A stretch of DNA of 64,000 bases, from contig CATNEN010000039.1 of assembly GCA_950097015.1 (NCBI GenBank), positions 14,044,501 to 14,108,500 of the forward strand, in the 5' to 3' direction. The position numbers and the translations under genes were made by a program. The stretch is from Macrostomum hystrix. Its lineage: Eukaryota > Platyhelminthes > Macrostomidae. The notes under the pieces are model-generated. The model worked only from the letters and a program-made list of their open reading frames with translations, ran no database searches and was not told the origin of the DNA. Positions 1 to 10,644 of the stretch are shown here, piece after piece. Position 1 is the first letter of the stretch, and every line of letters starts with the position of its first letter.

Positions 1-772
1 ATGTTTTCCCAATCCGATCCCAGTTCCTACATGGCTTATGGAGTTGAGGATGTTTTCCCAATCCGATCCCAGTTCCTACATGGGTTATGGAGTTGAGGAT
101 GTTTTCCCAATCCGATCCCAGTTCCTACATGGGTTATGGAGTTGAGGATGTTTTCCCAATCCGATCCCAGTTCCTACATGGGTTCTGGAGTTGAGGATAT
201 TTTACCAATCCGATCCCAGTTCCTACATGGGTTATGGAGTTGAGGATGTTTTCCCAATCCGATCCCAGTTCCTACATGGCTTATGGAGTTGAGGATATTT
301 TCCCAATCATATCCCAGTTCCTACATGGGTTCTGGAGTTGAGGATGTTTTCCCAATCCGATCCCAGTTCCTTATACATGGGTTATGGAGTTAAGGATATT
401 TTCCCAATCATACCCCAGTTCCTACATGGCTTATGGAGTTGAGGATGTTTTCCCAATCCGATCCCAGTTCCTACATGGCTTATGGAGTTGAGGATTTTTT
501 CCCAATCCGATCCCAGTTCCTACATGGGTTATGGAGTTGAGGATGTTTTCCCAATCCGATCCCAGTTCCTACATGGGTTATGGAGTTGAGGATGTTTTCC
601 CAATCCGATCCCAGTTCCTACATGGGTTCTGGAGTTGAGGATATTTTACCAATCCGATCCCAGTTCCTACATGGGTTATGGAGTTGAGGATGTTTTCCCA
701 ATCCGATCCCAGTTCCTACATGGCTTATGGAGTTGAGGATGTTTTCCCAATCATATCCCAGTTCCTACATGC
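1..772. repeat. Minisatellite, 49-bp unit
   Basis: About 15 head-to-tail copies of a 49-bp unit (core ttttcccaatccgatcccag) run from the window edge, so the array probably extends leftwards. Units differ by point changes (tgg/tct, cgatcc/atatcc) and one 4-bp insertion near 370. It probably lies in the first intron of the minus-strand gene whose first coding exon is at 921-1145. Confidence 0.95.
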
Positions 773-920
773 ATAGCTACTCAGTTAGCCACTAGTGCAG
801 TGCTAGTCCTAAGTAGGAATAGAAATTTTTCGGTTTTCCATTAATCCGCGACTAGAGTCCCTAGTTCTTTTTGTCTTAAGCCATGGATACCAGGAATTAG
901 TGGCTCTAAATCACACTCAC

Positions 921-1145
921 CTGCGATGTAGACTCAGAACTGCTGGCATCTCTGTTCATTTTGGCACTAGTGGTGGCAACACCTGCTGTTGTCTGTTGCT
1001 TTGGTAGGAACAGTCGCTTTAAAGACTGCCAGATTATCAGCGGCCGCGACTGCCGCCTAGAGCTGATGGCGGTGTTGGTACGACCCTCCTGCGACGATGA
1101 CGAAGGACCCGACTGTGCCAGCCGTGACGGCCTTGTCGAGCTCAT
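921..1145 (-). CDS. Partial gene: first coding exon of an unrecognised Ser/Thr-rich protein
   Basis: On the minus strand an ATG at 1145-1143 opens 75 codons. They end exactly at a consensus splice donor (CGCAG|GTGAGTG, exon end 921) in phase 0; reading on past the donor meets a stop a few codons later. The peptide is rich in Ser, Thr, Arg and Gln, with a short hydrophobic patch around IIWQSLKRLFLP and a second Met near residue 62. There is no signal peptide or recognisable domain. The next exon must lie left of the window, beyond the 49-bp minisatellite. The perfect donor and open phase support a real exon; the function is unknown. An overlapping plus-strand frame (961-1188) is an antisense shadow. 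Confidence 0.5.
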
Positions 1146-2693
1146 GACAGTTAAGTTCGTGGCAGAAATTGGCCAAGTTTTAACATAAAAACTGGTCTAC
1201 CCTTGTCACTTTCTTTCGCTGACTTCTGCAGTCTTTATTCTGAGCCTTGGATGCTAAAAATTCAACGACGGTTCAAAACCAAATTAATAGAAAAAGAACA
1301 CAACTGAAAAAGGGATAAGCTTCTTTAACGGGCAAGTGAGGGAAAGACACAAAATAAAACTGGCACTAGCGAAGAGGGACCGAGGGAAGGAAGAAGGAAC
1401 AGAACAATTGAATTGATTAGGAGGGTCTGTCTGTTTTTAGCGCGGCAAACGACGCAGCGCTAAGGTAGCTATCTAATACAACACAAGAATCCGATTCTGG
1501 TTATTTTCGCTATCCGCCCTTGCGATAGCTTTATTTAGCTCCACTTTATTTCAATCTTTCTACAACATTGTAGTGTCAAGAGCTTCGCTCTTATTCGCTA
1601 TTAGCTTTAGTTTCGTCCTCGAATTCCTTCAGCAAACCAGACACTGGATCTGCTATGGAATCCGTTCTTTTCGGATCCTTTCGGACGGGCCCTGTCCCCT
1701 TATAAGCCAATAAGGAGTTAGTCGTTAGACCAACCCTCCCCCCAGTGTGCCCCCGCCCATAGCGTGCACATCGAAGGGCTTTGAAGGAAAAGGGAGGGAC
1801 GAGGGGTGGGGGCCGGGGGTGGGGTAAGAATCAATCTAAACTGGACCCCAGAGCCCACCACCCCAACTGGTCAAGCCCGACCCATAGTTTAGCTTTAGTC
1901 TATTAATATCCAGTATCCTTATCTCACTTGGCTTTACTTAATATATTATATAAGAGAGTAATGATATATATTACGCTTGTATATCATTACGAAACAATCT
2001 AAGTCTAAGGTCATATGAATAATCAGTCACTTCCGTTCACAGCGTCCTTTTTAATAAATTTATCTCTTGTTCTATCTAGGATGCTCAATTAAGACTGACC
2101 GTGACTGTGACTGAAGGATGGAGGCTGGAACTTGGGAAAGATAAATTAAGTAGGCGTCCCAATATTTTGTATGAAAACTTTACTTTTTTAATTTGAGTGA
2201 ATGAATTTTTTGTTTCAAATTTCGTACCTTAACTTTCTTTTCTTGAAAAGATTCCAATTTTACTTCAGTAATTGTTTAATGTTATAATGTAGCAGCTAGA
2301 CTGCACTATATAAAAAGTTTCTCTTTTTTAGGCTAATAAAACTGGAAATCGAGAGTGCCATTGTACTAACAGTCTAACAATAAAGCAAAGGAGGAGAAAA
2401 ATAGCACAAATACTCGCGGCCGTTCTCTAAGCGGCCCTTCGTGACATCTGCGGCAGATTACATTGGCCTTGGCGCATGCTTTGCTCTGCACTCAAGAAGT
2501 TTCAAAAGTTTCTATTAACGGATCCCTCATTGACCCTAAATCTTACCAAAACTCCCAGATACTCTGATTCCTGGGTTTTTCTCTCTACGAGTAAAGAATA
2601 GAGAATAGAATAGACAAACTGAGCTCAATTGGACCTTTCAAGGGCTGTGTACAGCTAGCTATTCAGTCCGTGGACTGACGGAGGGTTGCGACA
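1146..2693. other. Upstream flank, no gene seen
   Basis: This is the presumed 5' flank and UTR of the minus-strand gene. It contains a GC-rich patch (about 1690-1870, with C-runs and G-runs) that could be a promoter-proximal CpG-type region. A small AT-rich inverted repeat (gtaatgatata...tatatcattac) lies around 1958-1990. No coding exon or RNA gene was recognised. Confidence 0.4.
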
Positions 2694-2701
2694 CTTTACC
2701 C

Positions 2702-3314
2702 CAGGGGTCGGCAAACTCCGGCCCGCGGGCCAGATGCGGCCCTCGAAGCTCCCAAATCCGGCCCGTTGCCCCTTCTGACATCTATACAGTGTCCTGTTTC
2801 ATCTCTCTCGTGTCTAATCTCTCCCGTGTCTAATCTCTCCTGTGTCTAATCTCTCCCCTGTCTAATCTCTCCCCTGTCTAATCTCTCCTGTGTCTCATCT
2901 CTCCTGTGTCTCATCTCTCTCGTGTCTAATCTCTCCCGTGTCTAATCTCTCCTGTGTCTCATCTCTCTCGTGTCTAATCTCTCCCGTGTCTAATCTCTCC
3001 TGTGTCTCATCTCTCCTGTGTCTCATCTCTCTCGTGTCTAATCTCTCCCGTGTCTAATCTCTCCTGTGTCTCATCTCTCCTGTGTCTCATCTCTCTCGTG
3101 TCTAATCTCTCCCGTGTCTAATCTCTCCTGTGTCTCATCTCTCCCCTGTCTAATCTCTCCCCTGTCTAATCTCTCCCGTGTCTAATCTCTCCCGTGTCTC
3201 ATCTCTCCCCTGTCTCATCTCTCCCCTATCTCATATTTATACAGTCAATGCGGCCCGCTGTCGTCTTTTAGGTTCTCTCTTTGGCCCGCCAGCAAATAAG
3301 TTTGCCTACCCCTG
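2702..3314. mobile_element. hAT-type MITE with 8-bp target site duplication
   Basis: The left end CAGGGGTCGGCAAAC (2702-2716) and right end GTTTGCCTACCCCTG (3300-3314) are terminal inverted repeats of 15 bp with one mismatch. The element is flanked by a perfect 8-bp direct repeat, ctttaccc, at 2694-2701 and 3315-3322. The 8-bp duplication and the CAGGGGTCGG... terminus are hallmarks of the hAT superfamily. Subterminal GC-rich segments (cggcccgcgggcc, gcggcccgc) also pair loosely. There is no transposase, so it is non-autonomous. About 450 bp of its interior has been taken over by a 16-bp minisatellite. Confidence 0.92.
2785..3236. repeat. Minisatellite inside the hAT MITE, 16-bp unit
   Basis: Roughly 28 copies of a pyrimidine-rich 16-bp unit (cgtgtctaatctctcc, with tgtgtctcatctctcc and cctgtctaatctctcc variants) fill the centre of the MITE. 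Variants are interspersed in blocks, which suggests local multi-unit duplications. Confidence 0.95.
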
Positions 3315-3322
3315 CTTTACCC

Positions 3323-3937
3323 TAAGCTGTACCCGTGCTGATTGTAAAGTACAGATTTTACATATATTGGTATTTAGTCTTAAGCTGAGATAGGCAAAAT
3401 TCTGACTTTGGAGCTCGGGATCAAGGAGAAATACCAATATGCTGTCAGTATTCTGCCATTTTTAATTCTTCTGCTATTATTTAGAACAAATTATAATTAG
3501 CTGAAAATTTCCAACTTCTTCGCAACACTTTCCTCTTCCCATTTTCATATCCCTTTTACTCAATCTCTTAAATTTTCCTCTATCCAACTTTTCTTCTCTC
3601 CTTTCCTCTCTCTCTCTTCCTCTCTCCCTTTTCCTCACTCACCTAACGAAAATTCAAAACTCCCGAATCTTAACATTTAACTCTGTGGCACACTGACACA
3701 CACGCAAACACCACACAAAGTCAGAACAGTATTCTCCGCCTTACCAATAAATAATTACCATTTGCTACTGTAAAACTTCAAGCTTGTGTCAAATTCTTAT
3801 GCCCCGTACCAGACATTTTGTAACAGAAAATGCATCCATCTTCGTGTTGTGAATTGTATCCACGACAGGAAAGGCCGCTACAGTTTTTACTATTCAAATC
3901 GGATACACGTTCTGAGATCTGATGACGCACATAACTA
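3323..3937. other. Intergenic, no gene seen
   Basis: AT-rich with a pyrimidine-rich stretch (about 3530-3640, tctctctcttcctctctccc). No exon, RNA gene or repeat array was recognised. Confidence 0.4.
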
Positions 3938-4894
3938 CCTGTTAGACAGGTAGCTTAATCTTTAAGGCATGGGTGTCGGCCTGCCAGACAGTAGGTGTCT
4001 ACCTGTTAGACAGGTAGCTTAATCTTTAAGGCATGGGTGTCGGCCTGCCAGACAGTAGGTGTCTACCTGTTAGACAGGTAGCTTAATCTTTAAGGCATGG
4101 GTGTCGGCCTGCCAGACAGTAGGTGTCTACCTGTCAGACAGGTAGCTTAATCTTTAAGGCATGGGTGTCGGCCTGCCAGACAGTAGGTGTCTACCTGTCA
4201 GACAGGTAGCTTAATCTTTAAGGCATGGGTGTCGGCCTGCCAGACAGTAGGTGTCTACCTGTCAGACAGTAGGTGTCTACCTGTCAGACAGTAGGTGTCT
4301 ACCTGTCAGACAGTAGTAGGTGTCTACCTGTCAGACAGTAGGTGTCTACCTGTCAGACAGTAGTAGGTGTCTACCTGTCACACAGTAGGTGTCTACCTGT
4401 CAGACAGTAGGTGTCTACCTGTCAGACAGTAGGTGTCTACCTGTCAGACAGTAGTTGTCTACCTGTCAGACAGTAGTAGGTGTCTACCTGTCAGATAGTA
4501 GGTGTCTACCTGTCAGACAGTAGGTGTCTAACTGTCAGACAGTAGGTTTCTACCTGTCAGACAGTAGTGTCTACCTGTCAGACAGTAGGTGTCTACCTGT
4601 CAGACAGTAGGTGTCTACCTGTCAGACAGTAGGTGTCTACCTGTCAGACAGTAGTAGGTGTCTACCTGTCACACAGTAGGTGTCTACCTGTCAGACAGTA
4701 GTTGTCTACCTGTCAGACAGTAGTAGGTGTCTACCTGTCAGACAGTAGGTGTCTACCTGTCAGACAGTAGGTGTCTACCTGTCAGACAGTAGGTGTCTAA
4801 CTGTCAGACAGTAGGTGTCTACCTGTCAGACAGTAGGTGTCTACCTGTCAGACAGTAGGTGTCTACCTGTCAGACAGTAGGTGTCTACCTGTCA
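3938..4894. repeat. Two-stage minisatellite: 64-bp units then 22-bp units
   Basis: The array opens with about five copies of a 64-bp unit (acctgttagacaggtagctt... to about 4258). It then continues with dozens of copies of a 22-bp unit (tacctgtcagacagtaggtg + tc), some with an extra tag. The 22-bp unit corresponds to the last part of the 64-bp unit, so the short form looks like an internal deletion derivative that then amplified. The word ctacctgtcagacaggtag is palindromic. Confidence 0.93.
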
Positions 4895-5489
4895 GGCATG
4901 TTTTGAATTTTCCCTACATCCCATCTGGTGGCAATTTATAAAATTGGTATAAAAATTTGCCGTTAAAATCCTTCATTTTTTCTATGTTTAACTTAAGTGA
5001 CTTGAGTGAGTGACTTGACATTTTTCATGGCACAAAATTCCTCCCGTTGGTTAGATAAGGCAAATTATAGCGAAATGCACTTTATTAGCAAGGAGAAAGT
5101 TTCATAGTGGGTGACTAATGGCCTTGCCCTTTTAAATCACTACAAAAATGCTCCATGTGACAACGGGTGCCAACATTCCCACCCGAATTCTTGGCGCCGG
5201 TGCTGAGTTCAGACTAGTCACTGCTCTTTGTTTTCCTATTTCCTCTTTGCCCCCACATTAAATAGAAACTATAAACAGGTTTGGAGTCTTTGTTTGAATT
5301 TCAGATCATGGGAAACTTAGGGTGGCACTTTTATAGCACCTGACTTAATTTCCTATTCTACGTGAACCTGAGAGCCTTACTTTTAATCCAGATTATTTCC
5401 TATAGGAATTAAATAGTTTGGTTACAATAAAAGTCTTCTTTGATTGTGGCGCTTGCAGTTAAATTAGATTCCTCCTGACCTCCCTGCCT
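4895..5489. other. Intergenic, no gene seen
   Basis: Unique AT-rich sequence between two arrays. No convincing exon or RNA gene. Confidence 0.4.
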
Positions 5490-6465
5490 ATTAACCTACC
5501 TATCTACCAACTTACCTACCTATCTACAAACTTACCCCACCTATCTACCAACTTACCCACCTATCTACGAACTTACCCACCTATCTACCAACTTACCCAC
5601 CTATCGACCAACTTACTCACCTATCTACCAACTTACCCACCTATCTACCAACTTGCCTACCTATCTACAAACTTACCCACCTATCTACCAACTTACCCAC
5701 CTATCTACAAACTTACCCACCTATCTACCAACTTACCTACCTATCTACAAACTTACCCACCTATCTACCAACTTACCCACCTATCTACCAACTTACCCAC
5801 CTATCGACCAACTTACCCACCTATCTACCAACTTACCTACCTATCTACAAACTTACCCACCTATCTACAAACTTACCATACCTGATGTTCAAACTTACCT
5901 ATCTACCAATTTAATAGCCAAGCTACCAAAATTATTCCAAATTGTACCAAATGACCAACCTTACGAGCTATCTACCAAATTACCTACCTATCTACCAACT
6001 TACCCACCTATCTACCAACTTACCTACCTATCTACAAACTTACCCACCTATCTACAAACTTACCATACCTGATGTTCAAACTTACCTATCTACCAATTTA
6101 ATAGCCAAGCTACCAAAATTATTCCAAATTGTACCAAATGACCAACCTTACGAGCTATCTACCAAATTACCTACCTATTTACCAACTTACCAACCCAATC
6201 TACCACATTACCAACCAGTTCTACAAAATTACCTACCTATCCACCAACTTGCTTATCTTTCTACTGGCACCAACTTTGCTACTTATCTACCTATCTATAA
6301 ACTTACCCACCTATCTACCAAATTACCTACTTATCTACCAAATTACCTACTTATCTACCAAATTACCTACTTATCTACCAAATTACCTACTTATCTACCA
6401 AATTACCTACTTATCTACTAAATTATTTACCTATCTTCCAACTGACCCATCTATATAGAAACCTA
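5490..6465. repeat. Minisatellite, 20-bp unit
   Basis: About 45 copies of cacctatctaccaacttacc and variants (ctacc, acaaa). A stretch of about 120 bp with a less regular sequence (starting ttaccatacctgatgttcaa at about 5873) recurs about 187 bp further on. The array has therefore also grown by a large segmental duplication. Open frames of TYLPTYPPIY type are by-products. Confidence 0.93.
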
Positions 6466-6670
6466 CCTACCTTTTCCCTTCGTATCAGATTACCTATCTG
6501 CTAACCATACCTAGCTATTTGCATAACGTTGCATAACCCATTCATTCAAACTTATGTACCGTTCAGATTTTGGATCAAAACAGTATCCATGCGCAAGCAA
6601 AATAGTCTGTTTAGCTAAAGAAAGTTAAGTTAAATTGTAAGCTGAATTAACCCTAAGTCATGTCACGTTA
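6466..6670. other. Flank between the minisatellite and the LTR
   Basis: Unique sequence. The distal end of the LTR described next may fall in here. No gene seen. Confidence 0.3.
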
Positions 6671-6674
6671 ACTG

Positions 6675-6866
6675 ACCAACAACGTTAAGGGCCAGTGCCA
6701 ACAACAGCGGTCTATTTATTAGGCACAGACTTGTCTATGGAAGTACTTATGCCTCGGTGGTGAGTAAACACTGCTAGAGAGAGAGACAGCACACGAGGGA
6801 TAGGAAGAAAGATATCATAGAATGTAACGAGGTCTAAAACATAAAAGTGCACCCGCATATCCAACA
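6675..6866 (-). mobile_element. 3' LTR of a truncated LTR retroelement (inner edge clear, outer edge approximate)
   Basis: On the minus strand a purine-rich tract (TTTGAGGGGGGCAG, about 6867-6881) is directly followed by TGTTGGATATGCGGG. This is the arrangement of a polypurine tract and an LTR beginning with TG. Further in is an AATAAA-like signal (cctaataaatag, about 6711-6722). It follows the pol-like reading frame that ends at 6990. The outer boundary (CA end, target duplication) could not be fixed and no second LTR was found in the window. Confidence 0.55.
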
Positions 6867-6989
6867 CTGCCCCCCTCAAACAGCCAGACAAATAATTGTT
6901 TGCAAAAGCAAGCAATTTCATTTAGCAATTACAGTACCCCAAACATGAGTCAAAGCAGCAGCAAGTCGCAACTCTCAACACGGCTGTTA

Positions 6990-7340
6990 CTAAACTTTAT
7001 AACAAACAGGTTTACGAGGGCGCAAATCATAAGAATCATTTCGCTCTTCAGTAGGAACTCTTGGACTCTGCACTGAGCTGTTTGCAGAAGCACCGGGTCC
7101 CGGCTGCTCCATGTCAGCGCTCGCGCCGGCGCCACTGACGGCCCGCCTGCCTTGGTCCTCAGGTCCGGCCGCCTCGGTCGGTCTCCGCTCAGCGTCGGTC
7201 TCCGGCCTGCTGCTCCACTGGTTCACGTGGGCCATCCGCAGTCCTCCGTCAGGCAGGTTGGCCGCAGCCACCAGCGCGGTGTTCTGACCATGTTGGACAA
7301 CGAACTTGGCCGGAATCGGAGCGGTGCCGGGTCGCAGCCA
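6990..7340 (-). pseudogene. C-terminal tail of a retroelement polyprotein, 5'-truncated
   Basis: The minus-strand frame ends at 6990, about 110 bp before the polypurine tract. It contains WLRPGTAPIPAKFVVQHG, MAHVNQW and the terminal motif YDLRPRKPV. Basic RPRKPVxY tails and this spacing to the polypurine tract and LTR are usual for the end of integrase in LTR retroelements. Upstream (7358-7565) the frame runs straight into a minisatellite instead of integrase, so protease, reverse transcriptase and most of integrase are absent. This is a dead 3' fragment. Ty3-like versus another lineage cannot be decided from so short a tail. Confidence 0.5.
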
Positions 7341-7357
7341 GATGGAGTCATTTTGGG

Positions 7358-7565
7358 ATAACCCCATGCTTAAATCCTCATATCCGGATAACCCCACGTT
7401 TAAATCCTGATTTCCGAATAACCCCATGTTGAAATCCTCATTTTGGGATAACCCCATGCTTAAATCCTCATATTTGGATAACCCCACGTTTAAATCCTGA
7501 TTTCCGGATAACCCCATGTTGAAATCCTGATTTGTGGATAACCACTGTTTTATATTCTGATCAAG
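7358..7565. repeat. Minisatellite, ~30-bp unit
   Basis: About seven copies of a 30-bp unit (ggataaccccatgcttaaat + cctcatatcc) with alternating variants. It abuts, in an open frame, the retroelement tail at 6990-7340. A 30-bp unit is 10 codons, so the frame through the array stays open. Confidence 0.9.
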
Positions 7566-8026
7566 GGATAACCATATTTTTCAAGTCATTCTTAGATGGT
7601 ATAGGAATCGCATAGGATTATTACAAATTATAGTAAAACGAATCTTAAATAACAAAGACAAACGTCCGAAATGCACTCGATTTTTTCCTCACTTCAATCT
7701 CCTAATTTCCTAATTCATTATGCACTAACTACGCACTAACACTAGCGGCTGTACACCTTTGATCTCAGTGTTGGATGGGGTTCACAAGCAGATTAAATAG
7801 TCTCGATTGTACTGATAAGATGACGCTCTTATATTTTATAATTGACTTCGATAGAAATGTTCCAACTACGCTACTTGTCAGCGTATGCTCAGTGAAGGAA
7901 ACTCGCAGAGCAATGTGTTTGCTCGAATATGAAGATTAAGCACAGGATTTTATAGGGCCTGTTAGGGCAATTGTTAGGACAGTTTAATTACTCTAGCGTG
8001 AGCCAACGAAAATTAAATAGATGGAT
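7566..8026. other. Intergenic, no gene seen
   Basis: Unique AT-rich sequence; no exon or RNA gene recognised. Confidence 0.35.
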
Positions 8027-8150
8027 CAGGTCATGGTATTGATGCGTAAAATCATTATATTGATGTGTAACATCATTATATTGATGTGTAAAATCATTGT
8101 ATTGATGTGTAAAATCATTACATTGATGTGTAATATCATTACATTAATGG
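8027..8150. repeat. Short minisatellite, 21-bp unit
   Basis: About six copies of attgatgtgtaaaatcatta + t. The unit is a multiple of three, which explains a short open frame here. Confidence 0.88.
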
Positions 8151-8559
8151 GTGAGATGGCTTCATCTGTCCATTGCAATGGTCAGATGATGGTTGATTTG
8201 TTCGGTTCTGATTCGCAGTGCTGAATGTAACAGCACTTCCTGCACAGAAATGGCGGTACAGGGCGGGCTAGCGGATCTTATTATCCATCTTTCTCCCGCT
8301 TCTTCGCTCCCACACTGGTCCCGAAACAGTGTACTGAAATGGCGGCGGAGATGGATGGCTGGGAGGCGGTGATTCAGCCCTGAGCGGCTTCAATGCCATT
8401 TACATACAGGCAGACGCCCATAAGCAAGCCCTGGAGCAGCCACCCCGCTGCCGGCCCCACAAACCCACTGCACAGCCAACCGGAAGCAGGCCTGCTCTGT
8501 ATGGATTGCTGTGAAGACCCCATGGCTGAATGATGGCGGAGGGTTGGCCTTGCTGAGCA

Positions 8560-8568
8560 TATAAAAAG
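8560..8568 (+). promoter_or_regulatory. TATA box of Ly6-like gene copy 1
   Basis: TATAAAAAG lies 128 bp upstream of the ATG at 8696, preceded by about 300 bp of GC-richer sequence. A transcription start would be expected near 8590. The paralogue at 15437 lacks this box because duplicated sequence starts only at about 8592. Confidence 0.6.
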
Positions 8569-8695
8569 CCTGACTGTTTTGTACTGGTATATTCATAGGC
8601 CAGTGTTGATAAGTGTTGTGCTGTGAAACCTAAATTCTTTTAAGTTAAATTTCTCCTGGAGTCAGTAACATTCTGATAAAAAATTCAATTCTATA

Positions 8696-10087
8696 ATGAA
8701 CAGCATGATGAGAACTACGAAGGCTTGCTGTATACTGCTGGTGATGCTCCAGCTTGTCTGTTGTTGTAAGTAGAGTGTCAGTCATTTAGTCTTGCGGAAG
8801 AATAATTCAGTTTAATCTCAAATCAGAATCGTAGCACATGGGAAACATCTAGTGTGCACAGATACCGTACGCAGGCACACGCTCACACAGGTGTGTACAT
8901 CTGCCCTGACTTTCTCATCGTCAGGCAGTGTACGCTATCACTGGGACTTGGAGTTTGGCCCTCAGGGCGTAAATTGCACGACAAGCCGTCAAGCCTTGTC
9001 TGCGCCCAAAATGAATGTGGCCTCGCCGCAAAATCGAGCTCAGGGACCTTGGTGCGAGAGGCAAACGCGTTAACCCGATCTGCCGCTGACCCACACATTA
9101 TTCGTATTCAATGGCCCATTGCTAGAGTGAAAAAAACTGCAAATTTTGGTTAGTGTGGCAGCCCCTCCCACACCTGTCAATGGACTGTATGCACGAGTAG
9201 ACAGGCTTGGTCATTTTTCGCCTCATTCCATTTGGCAGCTCAGACGAATGACCCTGAATTTGAAATCATCGAGGGCAGCGATAATCGCTCACCGACTGTC
9301 ATCAAAGCTATCAAGCCCAAGAAGTCGCCGAAGTTCAATTGCATCGTCTGTGACGACATCCGCAATGCCAGTTGTCCTTGGGACAAGTTCAGCAAAAACT
9401 GCTACACGGACGAAAGGATCGACAAGACCAAGCCTGTTGGCTGCCGATGGATGGTGCAGCAGGGTACGACTCTGAGTTATTGTGCTGAGCTTGATGTCGA
9501 TACTTCTAGAACAAGAAGCTCCTCAGACACGACGTTTCTTAAACGCGACGATTCTCATACACGAAATTCTCACACAAGACTGTTCTACAACATGACGATT
9601 CTCATATACGACGGTTCTTAAACACTACGATTCTCAAACACGACGGTTCTCAAACACAAAGGTTCTGAAAAGTGGCAATTTCGCAAGACGACTATTCTTA
9701 AACGATTCTCACACACAACGGTTCTTACACATTCTCACACATTCTAACGCATGAAGGTTCTCAAACATGACGGCTTTAAAACCAAACGAATCTAAGACCT
9801 GACGGTTCTAAAACACAACGATTTTTTAACATGCAGATTCTGGCACACGATACACATAAAATATCCAACATATTGCAGTCCAGGGCCGAACGTACACTAG
9901 TCGGCATTGCACAAACTTAGTTGATGACAGTATTCAGGGATGCGTGGATCGCGTGGGCAGCAATAAGATCAAAGTGACGTACTGCCATTGCCGTACTGAA
10001 AACTGCAATGGAGCTCCTGGACTAAAGTTTGGCTTTAGCCTGCCTTTGGTGCTTCTGCTGCTGAAGGTTGCTGCTTCTGGGCTCTGA
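8696..10087 (+). CDS. Quiver/Ly6-like GPI-anchored three-finger protein, copy 1
   Basis: Exons 8696-8765, 9239-9463 and 9879-10087 join in phase to 167 aa. Donors are GTAAGT and GTACGA; acceptors are TTGGCAG and TTGCAG. Residues 1-23 are a signal peptide (MNSMMRTTK then a hydrophobic core). The mature part has ten cysteines: FNCIVC, ASC, KNC, VGC, RHC, QGC, TYCHC and ENCNG. The closing CxC...CN pattern and the GCRWMVQQVQG segment are typical of the Ly6/uPAR family, closest in style to Quiver/Sleepless proteins. A hydrophobic C-terminus (FSLPLVLLLLKVAASGL) preceded by NGAPG looks like a GPI-attachment signal. Such proteins sit on the outer membrane leaflet and often modulate channels or receptors; the partner here is unknown. 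AATAAA follows at 10287. The gene appears intact and expressible. Confidence 0.85.
8851..9096 (-). mobile_element. SINE-A fragment in intron 1 of Ly6 copy 1
   Basis: About 245 bp are shared with 15595-15840 and, more loosely, with 28262-28605 and 30082-30454. Shared parts include acatctgccctgactttc, tcaggcagtgta, gcacgacaag and a tRNA-like head at the right end on the minus strand. This copy lacks the distal tail. Since it occurs in both Ly6 copies, it inserted before the duplication. Confidence 0.75.
9500..9850. repeat. Degenerate short-period repeat in Ly6 copy 1 intron 2
   Basis: Irregular repetition of acggttctcaaacac / gattctcacacac words, roughly 15-18 bp apart, fills most of the intron. 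Less homogeneous than the other arrays, so probably older. Confidence 0.7.
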
Positions 10088-10199
10088 CATTGTATCTGTG
10101 TGTGCAATGCTACTATGATTTGACCCTTCAACATTATTTACTGAAGGTTAATAACAGTTTATTAAATATTTTCGCTGCACTATTTGTATAAATTAGCTT

Positions 10200-10644
10200 G
10201 CTAAGTAGCTTTAGCAAGGCAGTTTTTTAAAATGTGGTACCTTGTGTGTGCTGTTACTTGCAGTAGCTTAGTGTTTAAAAGACTTGAATAAAAAACATAT
10301 TTGCTCATATTTGCTTTGTATTATACAAGTGCTCTTGTCGTTGCTCTACTCTAATATACTAAAATGAAAATATTGTTTGTTTGGTTGTTTGCAATTGATT
10401 ATCTCCCATACGGCTCAACCGACTTTCGAAATTTCATTCGCCAAAGATGTCAAATGGGCCCGAATCGGTACACGTATTTTTATTAAGTTTAACGCAAGGA
10501 CTACTTAAACTACCGTGACGGAATTCTAAGCATATCATGCAAAATTTCTTGCGAAGCTGCCCTAATCTATAGCCATTTTTTAAATAATATAGCTGGCTAT
10601 TTTGTTGGCCGTAGTAGGGAAGGTATCTACACCATTTTAACTCA
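10200..10644. other. 3' flank with possible old dispersed repeat
   Basis: Includes the AATAAA at 10287-10292 for the Ly6 gene. The stretch 10385-10500 (ctcccatacggctcaaccga...) resembles a dispersed-repeat remnant, but I could not assign a family. No exon seen. Confidence 0.35.

Larger units (their letters stand above)
8592..10199. repeat. Segmental duplication, copy 1 (pairs with 15347-17095)
   Basis: From tataggccagtg-like sequence upstream of the gene to ttttcgctgcactatttgta downstream, this segment is nearly identical to 15347-17095, introns included. Intron 1 is 473 bp in both. Intron 2 differs by 159 bp because of an extra tandem block in copy 2. Homology stops on the left between the TATA box and the gene. 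Confidence 0.9.

Noticed and set aside
961-1188. 75-codon plus-strand frame
   Set aside because: Antisense to the minus-strand exon that ends in a consensus donor; not supported itself.
2645-2693. SINE fragment left of the hAT MITE (cagtccgtggactgac)
   Set aside because: Resembles the 3' words of SINE-B but is too short to call.
3938-4894. CRISPR-like direct repeats
   Set aside because: Repeats are contiguous without unique spacers, in a eukaryotic sequence with introns.
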